Assembly: GCA_023374045.1 (NCBI GenBank)
Contig: CM041777.1
Coordinates: 480,105,594 to 480,169,593, forward strand
Origin: Limonium bicolor
Lineage: Eukaryota; Streptophyta; Magnoliopsida; Caryophyllales; Plumbaginaceae
DNA: 64,000 nt
Reading direction: 5' to 3'
Made by a program: the position numbers and the translations under genes. A model generated the notes under the pieces. The model did not search any database. It had not been told where the DNA came from and was given only the letters and a program-made list of their open reading frames with translations. Numbering within the stretch: position 1 is the stretch's first letter; each line of letters opens with the position of its first letter. Positions 21,855 to 33,069 of this stretch are shown piece by piece.

Positions 21855-23554
21855 CGGTAGTAAACTGTACCTCTACATATATGGACTACTACAGTGGCTA
21901 AACAAAAAAAAACAACAACGACAGAACACACCCACATGGGGTCCGAAAATCCTGCAAACCCACTGATCTACATTTCATTACCCACACAGTCTTCGATTAA
22001 CTACTAAGCCTGGTACTATACCGATTGTGAGCATCTAAATCTCTGTAATTTCTCCATCTTTCTATGCAACTACTTTCACAGATTCTCAAACCATTGTCTC
22101 CTTCTCTGCCCTTGTGTGTGCTCCCCCGTTATAGTTTCTGTCCCCCACTTTCCTTCAGTTGTTCCACGCCTGGCGCAAAGCCCAAAGAGGGATGCTCGAT
22201 TTCTTGCAGTCCATGGCGCACGGCCAGAGAAAGATCGTGGTCCCCTAGTCCTGGCGCATGGTAAACACTTCCCAGCCCGATGTGCTCTGCGAGTTCCCAA
22301 GTCGTCCCGGTTGAAGCCCCATTAAACCTTTCCACTGCTTCACGATGCAGAAGTCCGAGAAGGAACTTCGAGCGTCTTGGAACGGTTGGAGCTTGGTAAG
22401 TCACTTCCCACCTTCTTGTAACCCTGAATCGTTGCCACGTAAGTTCCAGTTTTTCGTTGGCGATGCAGTTCCTTTCATAACTCAACCTTGTGGTCTTCTC
22501 TTTGCATGTCCGAGTTTGGGAGTAATTCCCTGTTGCGAAGCCTGAAACGGGCGTGGTTTAGTGAGGCAAACAATGGCCAAACCCATTCTTCTTCTTCCAT
22601 CGGTGGTTGTCCGAGATGCCCTGAGTTTACTCCTCCAGTCTTCCACGAATTTTTCCAACGCAAGTTTCTCCTCTTGCTCCTTGTGCATGTCCGAGTTTGT
22701 GCTCAGTTTGGAGATGATGAATCCAAAAAAAATGAAGGTGACCCATTCTTCTGTCGGAATCGGAAGCCTTGTGAAAAACGGTTGGAGTTCTGGGTAACCT
22801 GGTCACAAACTGAAACCAAAATCTGAGAGGTGTATGACGGTGGGTGAGTAGAATCTTAACCAACTGAGGAAACCAAATTGGAGTGAGTCCCACGAGCAGC
22901 AGGAACCCTTGTGCAAATATCTATGACAACTATTATAAGGTATGGACATGTGTGGTTCGTATGTTGCCGTGTTACACGGCTTGTGTGCTGTGTGCCTTGT
23001 GTGTGAAAATACCATAAGATTAAAGCATGAAATTGGATTGCTTGCCTATCTTGCCTATGTGATTGTTATATTGTTGTTGCATATTACTTGCGCGCACACA
23101 GTAGTTTAGTCCCTTTCGCTTTATGGAACTTTGAGATGAGACTCAACGAACTATGTAAACAAAGAAACTGCATAAAGGGAAAACTATACTAGAACCACAA
23201 CGAACTATGAAAACAAAGAAAAACTCTATAAGGGGAACTCCTCTCTAAACCATTGAGGACTACCATGACACCCACTATGGTGTCTATTCTTTAATGATAA
23301 TGAAGAGCAAGTCTCCTTTGGTGAGACATGACGAACCACGTGGACAAACAAAAGAACTATACAAAGAGAAAACTCCTCTCTAACTATAGAGGACCGCTGA
23401 TGACACCCACTATGGTGTCGAGACTATAATGAGAACGAAACGAGAAGTACCAAATAGTGGGACATGAGGATAACCCGGGAAGACAACATCTCGGCCGCGC
23501 GGTATGGAATATTCGGGAGTTGGTATCTGCATCAGATCCTTCGCCCTTCTGTGT

Positions 23555-23783
23555 GAAGCACATCCCGGAGTCCAGAGGTGACTTCCGCTTCCTCGACCCT
23601 GGGTGTCGGGAATGGGGGAGTGACAAATTGGTGAAGCACATCCCGGAGTCCAGAGGTGACTTCCGCTTCCTCGACCCTGGGTGTCGGGAATGGGGGAGTG
23701 ACAATTGGTGAAGCTTATCCTGGAGTCTAGAGGTGATTCCGCTTTCTCGACCCTGGGTGTCGGGAATGGGGGACTAGCTATGG
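23555..23783. repeat. Three-copy tandem repeat of about 78 bp in solo LTR C
   Basis: Copies start at 23555, 23633 and 23710. Each contains CCCGGAGTCCAGAGGTGA and CTGGGTGTCGGGAATGG, which can pair within and between units. The first two are almost identical. The third is more diverged. Confidence 0.88.
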
Positions 23784-26700
23784 AGGAGACGTCCTCCAAC
23801 GTGCGGTGATAAAAGAATTCACAAATAATCCTTAAAGAAACAAGGAACGAATAGCACCTACATAATGAAGTCTCGGGATCTAATCTATGTCCCCTGACTC
23901 GGTGCCAGAGAATAAAGGAATACTTGTGTAATGAGACCAAGCAAACAAGAGAAAGTCACAAATGTGACCCTTTAAGAAACAAGGTATGAATAGCACCTAC
24001 ATAGCAAAGTCTCGGGATCTAACCTATATCCCCCTGACTCGGTGCAAGAGAAGAAATGAAAACATATGTAATGAGAACAAGAAAACAATACGCAACCTCT
24101 TGAATGATCCCATAGCGAGGATCGACGGTATAATGTACCTACGCACACGTCCTACAATTACCTGACTGTTGTTGCTACACTAGCAACTTATTGTGCTGGA
24201 CTGCGTGTTTGACATTTTATGCTACTGGCAAGCTGTGCTTGGTTGCTTATTGATATTGCTGTGCTACTTGCAAGATGTGCTTGGTTGCTTGCTGATATTG
24301 CTATGCTACCTTAAGGTGTGTTTGATATTATGACGGATTGTGATGTGCTTTACTGCTTAAATATAGCATGTAAATTGACTTAATAATATTCGACCAAGTA
24401 GTCGTGTGGCCCGGTAACATGCGGGCTTCACACGTTCATACTCGACATAGTTTTGCTGAGTCCTTTATTTTTACAGGTATGGATCTGGACGATGGCGGAG
24501 AGTAGGCAAGTGACTACCATGGGGGTAGTCCAGTTGGGCAAGACTTTTAAGTAGTACGTTTTTAATGTACGGGTCGTACTTTCGGTTTATGTTGTTGGAT
24601 TAAAAACTTATGTTGTAGACTCTCGGTACTCGGTTTGTATCTTTTATGTTGGACTTGGATTTGGTTAAGGTTTAGATTCCAGTCATTCAGACCGTAACTT
24701 GGAGTTGGAATTGTGGTCTGTCAACCACATGGGTGGTTGGCATCTGTGACACCCGGATGGAGTTAGAAACCGCTGCGTAGACATCTTATGTTACCGTTAG
24801 GCGCATCATTTAGTTGTTGATTGTTAAACGGGGGTGTTACATTATATTCCCACAAGAAATGTGATTTCCTTCATCTATTTGTAATGTATTTATATATATA
24901 TATATATCTTTATGTATTAAGATTTATCGAGAACATTTTTCAGAATTTTTATTGTATTTAATTATATTTAATAACTTTTAGACATATCCACAACCGATAT
25001 ATATATATGGTTTATAAAATAAAGTATTTTCCTTTATTTAGTTAATATATATATGCATGTACCTGTATTAGAATTTATTTAAGTCATCCCTTATGTAGCT
25101 TATTGTATTAAAATTATCTTTATTCACTTCAACATTTTTCTGCATTCCATGTATGTTTTATAAAGTATTTCTTTTGCTACATTTTAGAATACTAGCTTCT
25201 ATAGTATTTAGTTAATATAAGTGTTGATTTATTTAGCTCCTTGTTTTAACCTAAGTTACTATTTTATTCCCTTTTATGTATGTGTGTATATATATATTTT
25301 CCTTAGTTTTAATTAAGAATGTTAACTTCCATATTATATAATAATTAAAATGTAGATTAGTTTAGTTCCTTGATTTAACATCAGTTTCTATTTTTATTTC
25401 TCTCATATAAGTATATATATATATAATTATATATATGTAAATAATTTTTACTTCACTTAAAAGTTAATTCCCCAAAATATTTATAAACATACTGTTACTA
25501 AATGCTAGTTTAATCTTTTCATTATTTCCCAACCTAAAAAGTTTATTAGTAAACTATACTTTAATTTTTGTTACATTAAAAACCATATATTATAAGTTAT
25601 TCTTATGAAAAATCCATAAACATAATTTTTAAACCCATTTACCATTGTCCAAAAATTCCCAAATTAAGTATATAGTAGCTATAACATTTTAGACATATTA
25701 TAAAATTTTTATTTCATAAAAATATCTTTTAAATTATCTAAATAATTCCATAATACTCATAACTTGCAAAAATCATAACTTACGTTCAAAAACTCAAAAC
25801 CGATATTAATTTACATCATAATAAACTACATTTATAAGGAATCTATGGTTAAAATATCAAGTCAAAATACAATCGAGAAGGTCATTAAATAAATTCGACA
25901 AGTTAGGGTTAAATTCTGGAATTTATAATAACTTAATACACTTTTAATAACCCACGATATATTCTCGGCCGTCCGTTTCTTTAAATCGCGATCGGACGGC
26001 CCCTGAGTTCGAGTTCATCAGCGAACTTCAGTTAGATGTCGAGTGCTATTTCCTCATTCCTCAAAATCTACAGAACCAAATTCGATGATTTTTGTTTCTA
26101 TGGATTCGAAATTCTCTTTCGGTTCTATTGATACCAATTTTACGATCTAAGGTGCACGAAATCGCAAAAACGATTCTGGGTATTCAAAGTTAGGGTTTAT
26201 GCGGTTCCGACTTTGATTTTGCCAAATTCTCTTATTATAGCGCACAATAAACGAAATTGATACGTGGGTTTGGTCTAAAATGCAAAACCGATTAGCAACA
26301 TCGGAGGAATTGGAAGAAACTCACCGGACTTGCACCAATCTAAGGAATTCGATTTCAGTTTTCTGGAAAAGGTTCGAACTTGACTGTTTCGAGGAGCTAA
26401 CTTTGAGGATCTATAAGTTAAGTTCTAGATAGAATTAGAATACGTATGTGGGCTTAATCGAAAGAGGAATTATAGATCTACAAATTGATAGCAAGAACTT
26501 AATCTAACTTGCATTATACGGAAAGAAATTCACCTGAAAGTTACGAGTTTATACCTTTGCGGTTTCTATGATTTTATGTGCAGTTCGAGTTGGCTACTTC
26601 ACAGACCAACTCGCGCCAGCCGGGATTCAATCCACAAAACCTACCAAATTTTAAAGTATGCATGTAACTCTAAACACTAGTGGAAGAATCATTGAATTTG

Positions 26701-27788
26701 ATAGATTAGAGAGAAAGTTACAGATGTCACAAGATCTGGGTTTACCTATCGTTTTCTGGAAAAGATCTGGGCAGAAAATCCACCGTGATCGACTAGCGAA
26801 CTTTAGACGCCTTTAACTTCTACTCTATTCAGAATCAGCCTTGGACATTAAAAGGAAAGTTGTAGAGGGATTAGAGATCTACAAAATAAGCTATAGAACT
26901 AAAATTTTCATGGAGAGATGAAGGCGATACAGCTCGGAGAAGTTACCTTACCGATTCGGTTTTTCTAGAAAACTGGGTTGCAAGTGTTCGAGGAGGCAAC
27001 TTCAGATCAAGTTTGCGGCGGATTTAGAAGGAGTTAGGGCATGTATGAGTAATGGTTGCAAAGAGGAGATTAAGGAGAGAGAATGAAGGAACGGCATGGA
27101 AAAATACCCTAGGATGGCTGAGATAATGGCGTCTGAAAATGAGAAAGTAACTGATGGTGGCTGAGAAGAGTTAGCCGAAATAGAAGGGGTTCAGGCGCTC
27201 TGGCGTGGCATGATTCCCGAGGCGGGCGTGGCTGAGTCAGCAGGCCTTTGCCACGTCAGCAGCCTTCAAAATTTTGGCTCTAAACTTTATTTTATCATAA
27301 CTTTGGCTAGGATGATCCGTTTTTGACGTTCTTTTTATCAATCTTCTTGGTTTTCCATAACCTTTTATTGGTATAGGTTTCAAGGGCTGGTTTGACCATT
27401 CTCAAAAAGAACCCTAGCAAGGCTTAATAAGCTTTATGGTTCCCATGATTTTATCTTGACTTTTATGATTCAAATTAATGTTCCAACTCTCTCTAAAATC
27501 TTTATAATATACTTGGAGTGTTTAGAAATTTTTCCAAGATTTATTGACTTATAAATCTTATTATTAAATTCATAGTACTATATAATAATGTATAGTAATC
27601 CAATATTTAATAGTTTTCTTTAGGATTAAATAGAAGAAATCCCATGATTTAATTTTCATAATTCCATACAAGGATATAATAATTTATTATCCATAATTCC
27701 ATACAATAATTTAATAATTACTAGTGTTATTTATGGTTTAATAAAAGAAATCCCCTAAATTAATTTAAATTAATTTAGGGGTATTTCA

Positions 27789-27807
27789 GTATATCCCCCT
27801 TAAAAGA
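27789..27807 (-). other. Terminal polypurine tract of element B
   Basis: In element sense, CTTTTAAGGGGG followed by ATATAC lies directly before the 3' LTR terminus TGAAATACC. It is the expected plus-strand priming site. Confidence 0.85.
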
Positions 27808-28111
27808 AACTTCACCTCGAAGTTTAAACATCAACTTGAGACGATAATAATTCCAACGAATTTTCATACCAATCCAATCCTTAATTTCCATCCATTCTAT
27901 TTTCAATATTCCACTCGAGATTACTCAGAATCAAAATGAATCAAAATATGCCAAGATATATATTTCATGATGAAAATCAAAAGTCATATACTACTGTGTC
28001 ATAACGTAAAACTACGTACACATATACACCTCTGACTCTACTAATAATGTTCTCACTCTACTAATAATGCAACGGGCATAATCCGGATGAGGTAACGAAG
28101 GAGGAGTATGC

Positions 28112-28132
28112 CAGTATATCCCCCTTAAAAGA
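28112..28132 (-). other. Second, internal copy of the polypurine tract
   Basis: These 21 bases are identical to those at 27787-27807, including two bases into the LTR start. The copy lies 325 bp further inside and just after the end of pol. It may be a second plus-strand priming site or a relic of an older LTR border. The intervening 300 bases show no coding. Confidence 0.8.
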
Positions 28133-28188
28133 GCTAAGGTACGCCCTCGTACCGCTACTAACGTGAACCACAGCACGATAGAGAAACA

Positions 28189-28470
28189 TCATGTGAATAG
28201 ATGTGGGTACTTCACTCTCATGGAGTCCTCAGTCTCCCAAGTAGCTTCCTCAACCCAATGATGCTCCCAAAGAACTTTCACTAGTTTGACTGATCTACCT
28301 CTCGTTTCTCGGACCTTCGTGTCCAAGATCCGAATAGGAGTCTCCTCATACCTCAGTGTAGGCTCAATCTCCAATCTATCTGGCTGTAGTACGTGAGAAG
28401 GGTCAGGCATATACTTCTTCACCTGAGATACATGAAACACGTCGTGTACCTTCCCCAACTTCACTGGTAG
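28189..28470 (-). pseudogene. Element B pol C-terminus with chromodomain
   Basis: Encodes the end of the integrase polyprotein, KVHDVFHVSQVKKYMPDPSHV, followed by a chromodomain-like KVLWEHHWVEEATWETEDSM and RVKYPHLF before the stop at 28189-28191. In chromoviruses this module targets integration to particular chromatin. A frame change near 28465 and lesions between 28470 and 28735 separate it from the integrase core, so it is a fragment of one original reading frame. Confidence 0.88.
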
Positions 28471-29691
28471 CTCTAGTCTATAAGCAGCTGGCCCACTCGC
28501 TCCGTAATCCTGTACGGACCGACATACTTAGGGCTTAGTTTCCCCCTCATCCCAAATCTTATATCCCTTTCATCGGAGACACCCGTAAGAAAACCATGTC
28601 ACCCAACTGAAACTTGAGCAATCTGGTACGCTGATCCCCATAGGATTTTCTGTCTAGACTGCGCTGCCCTCATGTGATGCTGAATAACTCTGACATCATC
28701 CTGCAGTGTCTGAACGTACTCGGGCCCAATCAAGACTACCTCGGTAGGTCACTCCATGATAAGGGAGTCCGGCGCGGCCTGCCATACAGAGCCTGGAATG
28801 GTGCCATGCCGATAGATGAGTGGTAGGAGTTATTGTAGGAGAACTCCACCAGGTGTAGACGCTCTACCCAACTCCCCTGATAGTCCAGAGCGACTGCTCG
28901 CAGTATATCCTCCAGCGTCTGAATCGTCCTCTCAGTCTGCCCATCAGTCTGAGGGTGAAAGGCTGTGCTAAGGCGTAGCTGAGTACCAAACACCTCCTCC
29001 CCTGACGCCAAAATCTGTTGAGGAAACGTGTGTCACCATCGGGGGAGACGATCGTCTTTGGTATCCCATGGTACCGGATGTGCTCTGTGGTGAACACCTC
29101 AGCCAGCTTGGGCACCTTCCTTGTGTCCTTGATAGGTATAAACCTGGCTGTCTTGGTCAACTTATCGACTATCACCCAAATAGAATTCAGTCCGCCTCTA
29201 GCTAGAGGGAGACCGACCATAAAGTCCATGCTGATGTCGTCAAATTTCCAACACGGTACTGGTAATGACTGAATCTGGCCTCCTGGTCGGCGATGCTCAA
29301 ACTTCACCTTTTGACAGGTGAGGCATCGGGAGACGAAATATGCTACATCCCTCTTCATCCCGCTCCACCAGAATAATTGCTTCAAATCCTTGTACATCTT
29401 GGTGGCTCCAGGGTGTACTAATAGTGTAGAGGAATGAGCCTCAGAGAGAATCCTGGTCTGAAGTTCTGTCGCATCCTGAGGAACGCAGAGTCTGCCTCTG
29501 ACTCGAAGGTGTCCCTCGCTGTCTAGCTCGTACTCATACTTCAGACCATCGGTCAAACCGTCTGCTAACTTCTGCCTGACGCCCTGTAGGTATACATCAC
29601 TGTCCTGGGCTGCGTATATCTCCTCAGCTATCGTGGTCGTCTCTATCAAGGCTAGGAGTGAATATGCTCTCCTGCTCAGAGCGTCTGCCAC
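28471..29691 (-). pseudogene. Element B integrase
   Basis: Inserts the cDNA into the genome. The N-terminal HHCC zinc-binding region is visible (EAHSSTLLVHPGATKMY then CLTCQKV). The core contains the first acidic site in DDISMDFMVGLP, the second in the VSPDGDTRF block and the glutamate in QTDGQTERTIQTLEDILRA. A frameshift near 28990 splits the core. A second break after SDLPR (about 28736) precedes the chromodomain part. Earlier in the frame [10 protein letters not shown] marks the RNase H-integrase linker. Confidence 0.9.
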
Positions 29692-30248
29692 GACATTCCC
29701 TTACCTTCAGTGTACTGAAGGTTGATGTCATAATCAGCCAGTAGCTCGACCCATCGTCGCTGTCTCAGGTTCAGCTCCTTCTGGGTCCAGATGTATTTAA
29801 GACTCTTATGGTCTGTCATAATCCGGACTGTGGCTCCATACAAGTAATGTCGCTAGATCTTCACGGCAAAGACTATGGCGAGGAGCTCAAGGTCGTGTGT
29901 GGGGTAATTTTCTTCGTGCTTCTTCAGCTGTCGAGAAGCATACGCTACCACTCTACCATTCTGCATCAGTACCCCACCAATCCCTCTGTCTGAAGCATTA
30001 CAATACACCTCGTATCCCTCGTTCCCTTCAGGGATCACTAATACTGGAGCTGTGGTCAGGGCGTCCTTCAGCGCCTTAAAGGAGACCTCACAAGCCTCTG
30101 TCCATACAAACGGGCTGTCCTTCTTCATTAGAGAGGTCAAGGGCTTGGCTAGCCTGGAGAAGTCCTTCACAAAGCGTCTATAGTAGCCAGCCAACCCAAG
30201 GAAACTGCTATTCTCTGTCACAGTGCGAGGTCTATGCCAGCTCTTCAC
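29692..30248 (-). pseudogene. Element B RNase H
   Basis: Removes the RNA strand during reverse transcription. It continues from RT with [19 protein letters not shown] and [16 protein letters not shown]. The first catalytic Asp is normally in the block YCDAS. Here it reads YCNAS, so this copy has lost a key residue. The glutamate block [14 protein letters not shown] and the later [10 protein letters not shown] are present, with a frame break near 29853 and another near 29695. Confidence 0.88.
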
Positions 30249-30850
30249 GCCTCAATCTTAGCTGGGTCTACTGAAACTCCCTCAGCTGAGATCACATGTC
30301 CAAGAAATGACACCTTGACCAGCCAGAATTCACACTTGCTGAACTTGGCATATAGTTTCTTCTCTCTTAGAGTCTCCAAGGCTGTCCTCAAATGCTGCGC
30401 GTGTTCCTCCCGATTCTTGGAGAAGATCAAGATGTCGTCTATGAATACGACCACTGACTTATCTAACTGGGCTTGGAAGACTCTCTGCATCAGATCCATG
30501 AATCTCGCTGGTGCATTGGTCAGTCCGAACGACATCACTGTGAACTCGTAGTGGCCGTATCTGGTCCGGAAGGCTGTCTTCTCTATATCTGACTCAGCTA
30601 CAGCTATCTGATGATATCCGGAACGCAGGTCAATCTTGGAGAACACCTTAGCTCCCCTCAGCTGGTCGAACAAGTCATCGATCCTGGGCAGTGGGTATTT
30701 GGTCTTGATCGTGACATTGTTCAGCTCCCTGTAGTCGATGCAGAGTCTCATGCTCCCGTTCTTCTTCTTGACGAAAAGCACTGGAGCACCCCAAGGTGAG
30801 ACACTAGGTCTGATGAAACCTTATCTAGTAGCTCCTGCAGCTGCTTCTTC
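30249..30850 (-). pseudogene. Element B reverse transcriptase
   Basis: Ty3/gypsy reverse transcriptase. Visible motifs in order: [70 protein letters not shown], the catalytic [12 protein letters not shown] and the thumb side [17 protein letters not shown]. It is open from about 30781 to 30249. A frame change near 30785 separates it from the upstream APYRM-type region of the protease-RT linker. The polymerase Asp pair is intact. Confidence 0.92.
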
Positions 30851-31631
30851 AACTCAACCATCTCTGCAGGGCCCATCCGGTAGGGAGCCTTAGCAATCGG
30901 TCCCGTGCCAGGTATGAGGTGATGTTGAATTCAACCTTTCTCAGCGGTGGTAGTCCAGGTAGCTCCTCTGGAAAAACGTCGGGGTACACCGACACAATGG
31001 GAACATCGCTCTGGAACTTCGGATCCGTCCTCAGATCCTGGGCATAACAGTAGTAGGCGGTAGCGCCCTTGGACACCTCCTTCATCAGGGATAAAGCCGA
31101 TACAACCTTCATAGTCGGCTGCTTAGGCTGCATTCGGTATGACACTGTGACCCCTATAGCTGACTTTAGGAGGAGGCGATGCTCCGCACAGTGTAGACTG
31201 CCTCTGTACCACTGTAGTGTGTCCATGCCCACAATTATGTCGAATCCCATGCTAGGGAAGACTATGGCATCAAGAAGGAAGTCTGCTCCCTTGATGTGTA
31301 TGCTCAGATTCTTGCACTGCTTGCTGCACTTGATCAACTCTTTGGATGGCAACAAGACTGAGCAGTCATGGATATCCTCTGTAGAGGCATCTATCTTAGC
31401 ATGAAAAGCTTGGGATATAAAGGAATGGGAGGCTCAGAGTCAAACAGGACGGTGGCCTCCACTCCATTAATTAAGAACGTGCCTGAAATTATAGGATAGA
31501 TTTTTAAGATTCTGGGCGAATGTTCCAAGGTAATTACTCAGGGTTAATGCTTATACCTGTGATGACCATTCCATTGCTCTTTGCTTGAGCCTGGTTCAAC
31601 ACATTCAACCTGATCCCTGAGTTTCCAACCC
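30851..31631 (-). pseudogene. Element B aspartic protease, two exons
   Basis: Processes the gag-pol polyprotein. The first exon (31631-31557) encodes VLNQAQAKSNGMVIT. A 74-bp GT-AG intron (31556-31483) follows. The second exon begins TFLINGVEATVLFDS, which contains the catalytic Asp-Ser. The frame shifts by one base right after this Ser and is resumed by the block LLPSKELIKCSKQC, then VFPSMGFDIIVGMDTLQWY, the second conserved protease motif. The linker toward RT ([18 protein letters not shown]) is typical of Tekay-type elements. Confidence 0.88.
31483..31556 (-). other. Intron in the element B protease
   Basis: Donor CACAG|GTATAAG, acceptor ATAATTTCAG|GCACG, 74 bp, phase 1. Splicing joins MVIT-G to TFLINGVEATVLFDS, a junction that is continuous protein in ordinary gypsy proteases. 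Read-through would leave the frame. It is strong as a spliceosomal intron by sequence. No transcript evidence is available here. Confidence 0.78.
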
Positions 31632-32632
31632 CTACAATGAAGCAATAAAATTCTTAGAATTTCCATTCTTATTGAAAGCTTCATGAGCAACTTAAAATTT
31701 ACAACGCTGAAATTGTAAAGTACAAGGCTAGGTCTGTCTAAAGGTTAGGTTTAGACGGTCCGGTTTCATGTGGGTCTGGTTAATGATGGGTGTGGGGGCT
31801 GTGTTGGGCTTGATTCTCTTCACCCCATGGTAGATGAGTCTAGCTGCCCCTCCAAAAATCAGTACATCACCCGACTTCAGGAGGATCTTGGTAGCAAGGT
31901 CCATCTTCCTTTGATCACCAAATAGGAACTCCGCGTCGTCTCCAAGTGATATGGACACCACTGGAACTCCTCTGGTGACAGACTCTGGCGATTCGTCCTT
32001 GTCTTGGTGCATCCCTAGCTTACCCTTCTTTCCATAGAAGTTGATGATACACACGTCGGAGGTTAGGTCTAGGACGGGCTCATCCTCCAATTCTTGTGCT
32101 GCCTTAACTGCAGCTCTAATGATGGTCTGCAGTTCCTCCGGGATTGGTGGCATCTCCACCTCTTCATAGCTCTTGGTGGTGTGGTTCCACTTCTTACCTA
32201 GGCACATGATCTTCACCTTCATGGTTGAACCATTCTTGAAGGTAGGGGTGTAAAAATTTTCTTCCTTCACACCTAACTCCCTGATCTTGAGGATCAATGC
32301 TTACTGGACTACTGGGGTCAGGTACTCTCGTAGTAAGATCATCCCGGGTCTCAATACCTCACACTTCTCTGGTGGGTGTGGTTTGGCTTCAAAGGGTATG
32401 TTGGGTGTGGAAAATGGCAAAATAGGAAAGCAAATATCGAAAGCTGAATGGAAACAACAATTGTCATTAAATAAATAAGTCACGGTTCACAACTGGTAAT
32501 GAAAAGGTTCGAAGCAAAATGAAATAAAGGGTTTATAGCTCATCCCTTTTACATTGGAAAAGAAAAAAACTAGCCAATGGAATGTAAAGAAAGTAGAAGT
32601 CTAAGCTTCTTCGTGAGGGAAGTAGTCCTCAC
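31632..32632 (-). other. Predicted 1-kb gag-protease intron that contains the AlkB sequence
   Basis: The donor is CCTG|GTGAGG at the end of the gag C-terminal frame (phase 1). The acceptor is CTTCATTGTAG|GGGTTGG at the start of the protease exon (phase 1). Inside it, a second acceptor (TTCCATTCAG at 32444-32453, exon from 32443) is also in phase 1 with the AlkB frame. The donor could therefore join either gag to AlkB or gag to protease-pol. Predicted from sequence only. Confidence 0.6.
31728..32443 (-). pseudogene. AlkB/ALKBH1-type 2OG-Fe(II) dioxygenase inside element B
   Basis: AlkB enzymes use Fe(II) and 2-oxoglutarate to remove alkyl groups from nucleic acid bases. The exon begins FDICFPILPFS and includes EVLRPGMILL, a plant ALKBH1B/D-like N-terminal block. 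One in-frame TAA lies at 32301-32303, most simply a C-to-T change. The rest is open for 189 codons to 31728: CIINFYGKKGKLGMHQDKDE with iron ligands H97 and D99 (numbered from the codon at 32297), VVSISLGDDAEFLFGDQRK, LKSGDVLIFGGAARLIYHGV with H157, and RLNLTFR giving the RxNxTxR motif (R181, N183, T185, R187) just before the natural C-terminus. It resembles plant ALKBH1B/D proteins much more than viral AlkB domains. It lies on the same strand as gag-pol, between zinc knuckles and protease, and lacks introns within the domain, which suggests capture from mRNA. Confidence 0.9.
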
Positions 32633-32998
32633 CAGGTGAACTCGGGTCATCACTTGCTGCCTCGATGCGGTCCACCAGGTTAAGAATCGGTGCCTTGCCC
32701 GGCCTTTGAGGGTAGTTCTGTCCCGGCCTTGTGGATGGTTCTGGGCAGGCCGGCTGGTAGATGGTCCAGCACCTCCTGTGCCACCTCGACTCCTCCTCCA
32801 TTAGTGTTAGTGGCTGGGGCTATAGTCGATGACCCGGTGCGTGGCTTGTAGTTCCTAGAGTCTGAGTTCAAGAAAATTCGAACGATATGTGCCCCTTCTT
32901 GCTGCAGTTGTTGCAATCCACCAGGTTTCCCTTACAATCCTTGCCCGGGTGGTCCTTCTTGCACCACTTGCAGAAGTACCTTCTTGCAGGTTGGTTCC
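32633..32998 (-). pseudogene. Element B gag C-terminal exon with zinc knuckles
   Basis: Begins NQPARRYFCKWC. The first knuckle is C-x2-C-x3-H-x4-C (CKWCKKDHPGKDC). The second, CNNCSKKGH, lacks its last Cys because of a change or shift at about 32880. These bind the element's RNA. Two frame changes follow, then an Ala/Pro-rich tail and LNLVDRIEAASDDPSSP, ending at the phase-1 donor at 32633/32632. Confidence 0.82.
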
Positions 32999-33069
32999 CT
33001 GTTTCAGTTTCAAGGTTAGTAATTGTGATAACAAAATGTAACTACATTGGAGATTCTAATTTATCTCAC
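32999..33069 (-). other. Intron 2 of element B gag
   Basis: 71 bp, donor TTTAGGG|GTGAGAT, branch-like CTAAC at 33019-33015, acceptor CTGAAACAG|GGAACC, phase 1. It joins SQPFRG to NQPARRYFCKWC. Reading through meets TAG within a few codons. Confidence 0.8.

Larger units (their letters stand above)
21347..24841 (+). mobile_element. Solo LTR C of a related large-LTR gypsy family
   Basis: It starts TGAAACACCCC and ends GGGGTGTTACA. It is flanked by TTATA on both sides (21342-21346 and 24842-24846) and is absent from the matching place in the other LTR of element B (about 35791). No internal domain is present. It contains a tRNA-like segment, a three-copy tandem repeat of about 78 bp and a U5 hairpin at 24722-24739 in the same place as that of families A and D. 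Confidence 0.92.
19817..27788 (-). repeat. 3' LTR of element B (left copy), interrupted by solo LTR C
   Basis: The termini on the plus strand are TGTAACGCCCC and GGGGTATTTCA. In element sense it reads TGAAATACCCC to GGGGCGTTACA. Excluding the 3,495-bp solo LTR and its 5-bp duplication, the length is about 4,472 bp, against 4,454 bp for the other LTR. No coding was found. It contains a two-copy repeat at 20459-20551 with GTCC-TTTT-GGAC-type palindromes. Confidence 0.9.

Noticed and set aside
22064..22826. Several overlapping open frames in solo LTR C
   Set aside because: They lie inside a bounded solo LTR, overlap on both strands and show no protein similarity.
31728..32443. AlkB domain as an integrated plant RNA virus fragment
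   Set aside because: The N-terminal block (RPGMILL) and the C-terminal RLNLTFR match plant ALKBH1B/D proteins better than viral AlkB domains, and no viral replicase sequence is adjacent.
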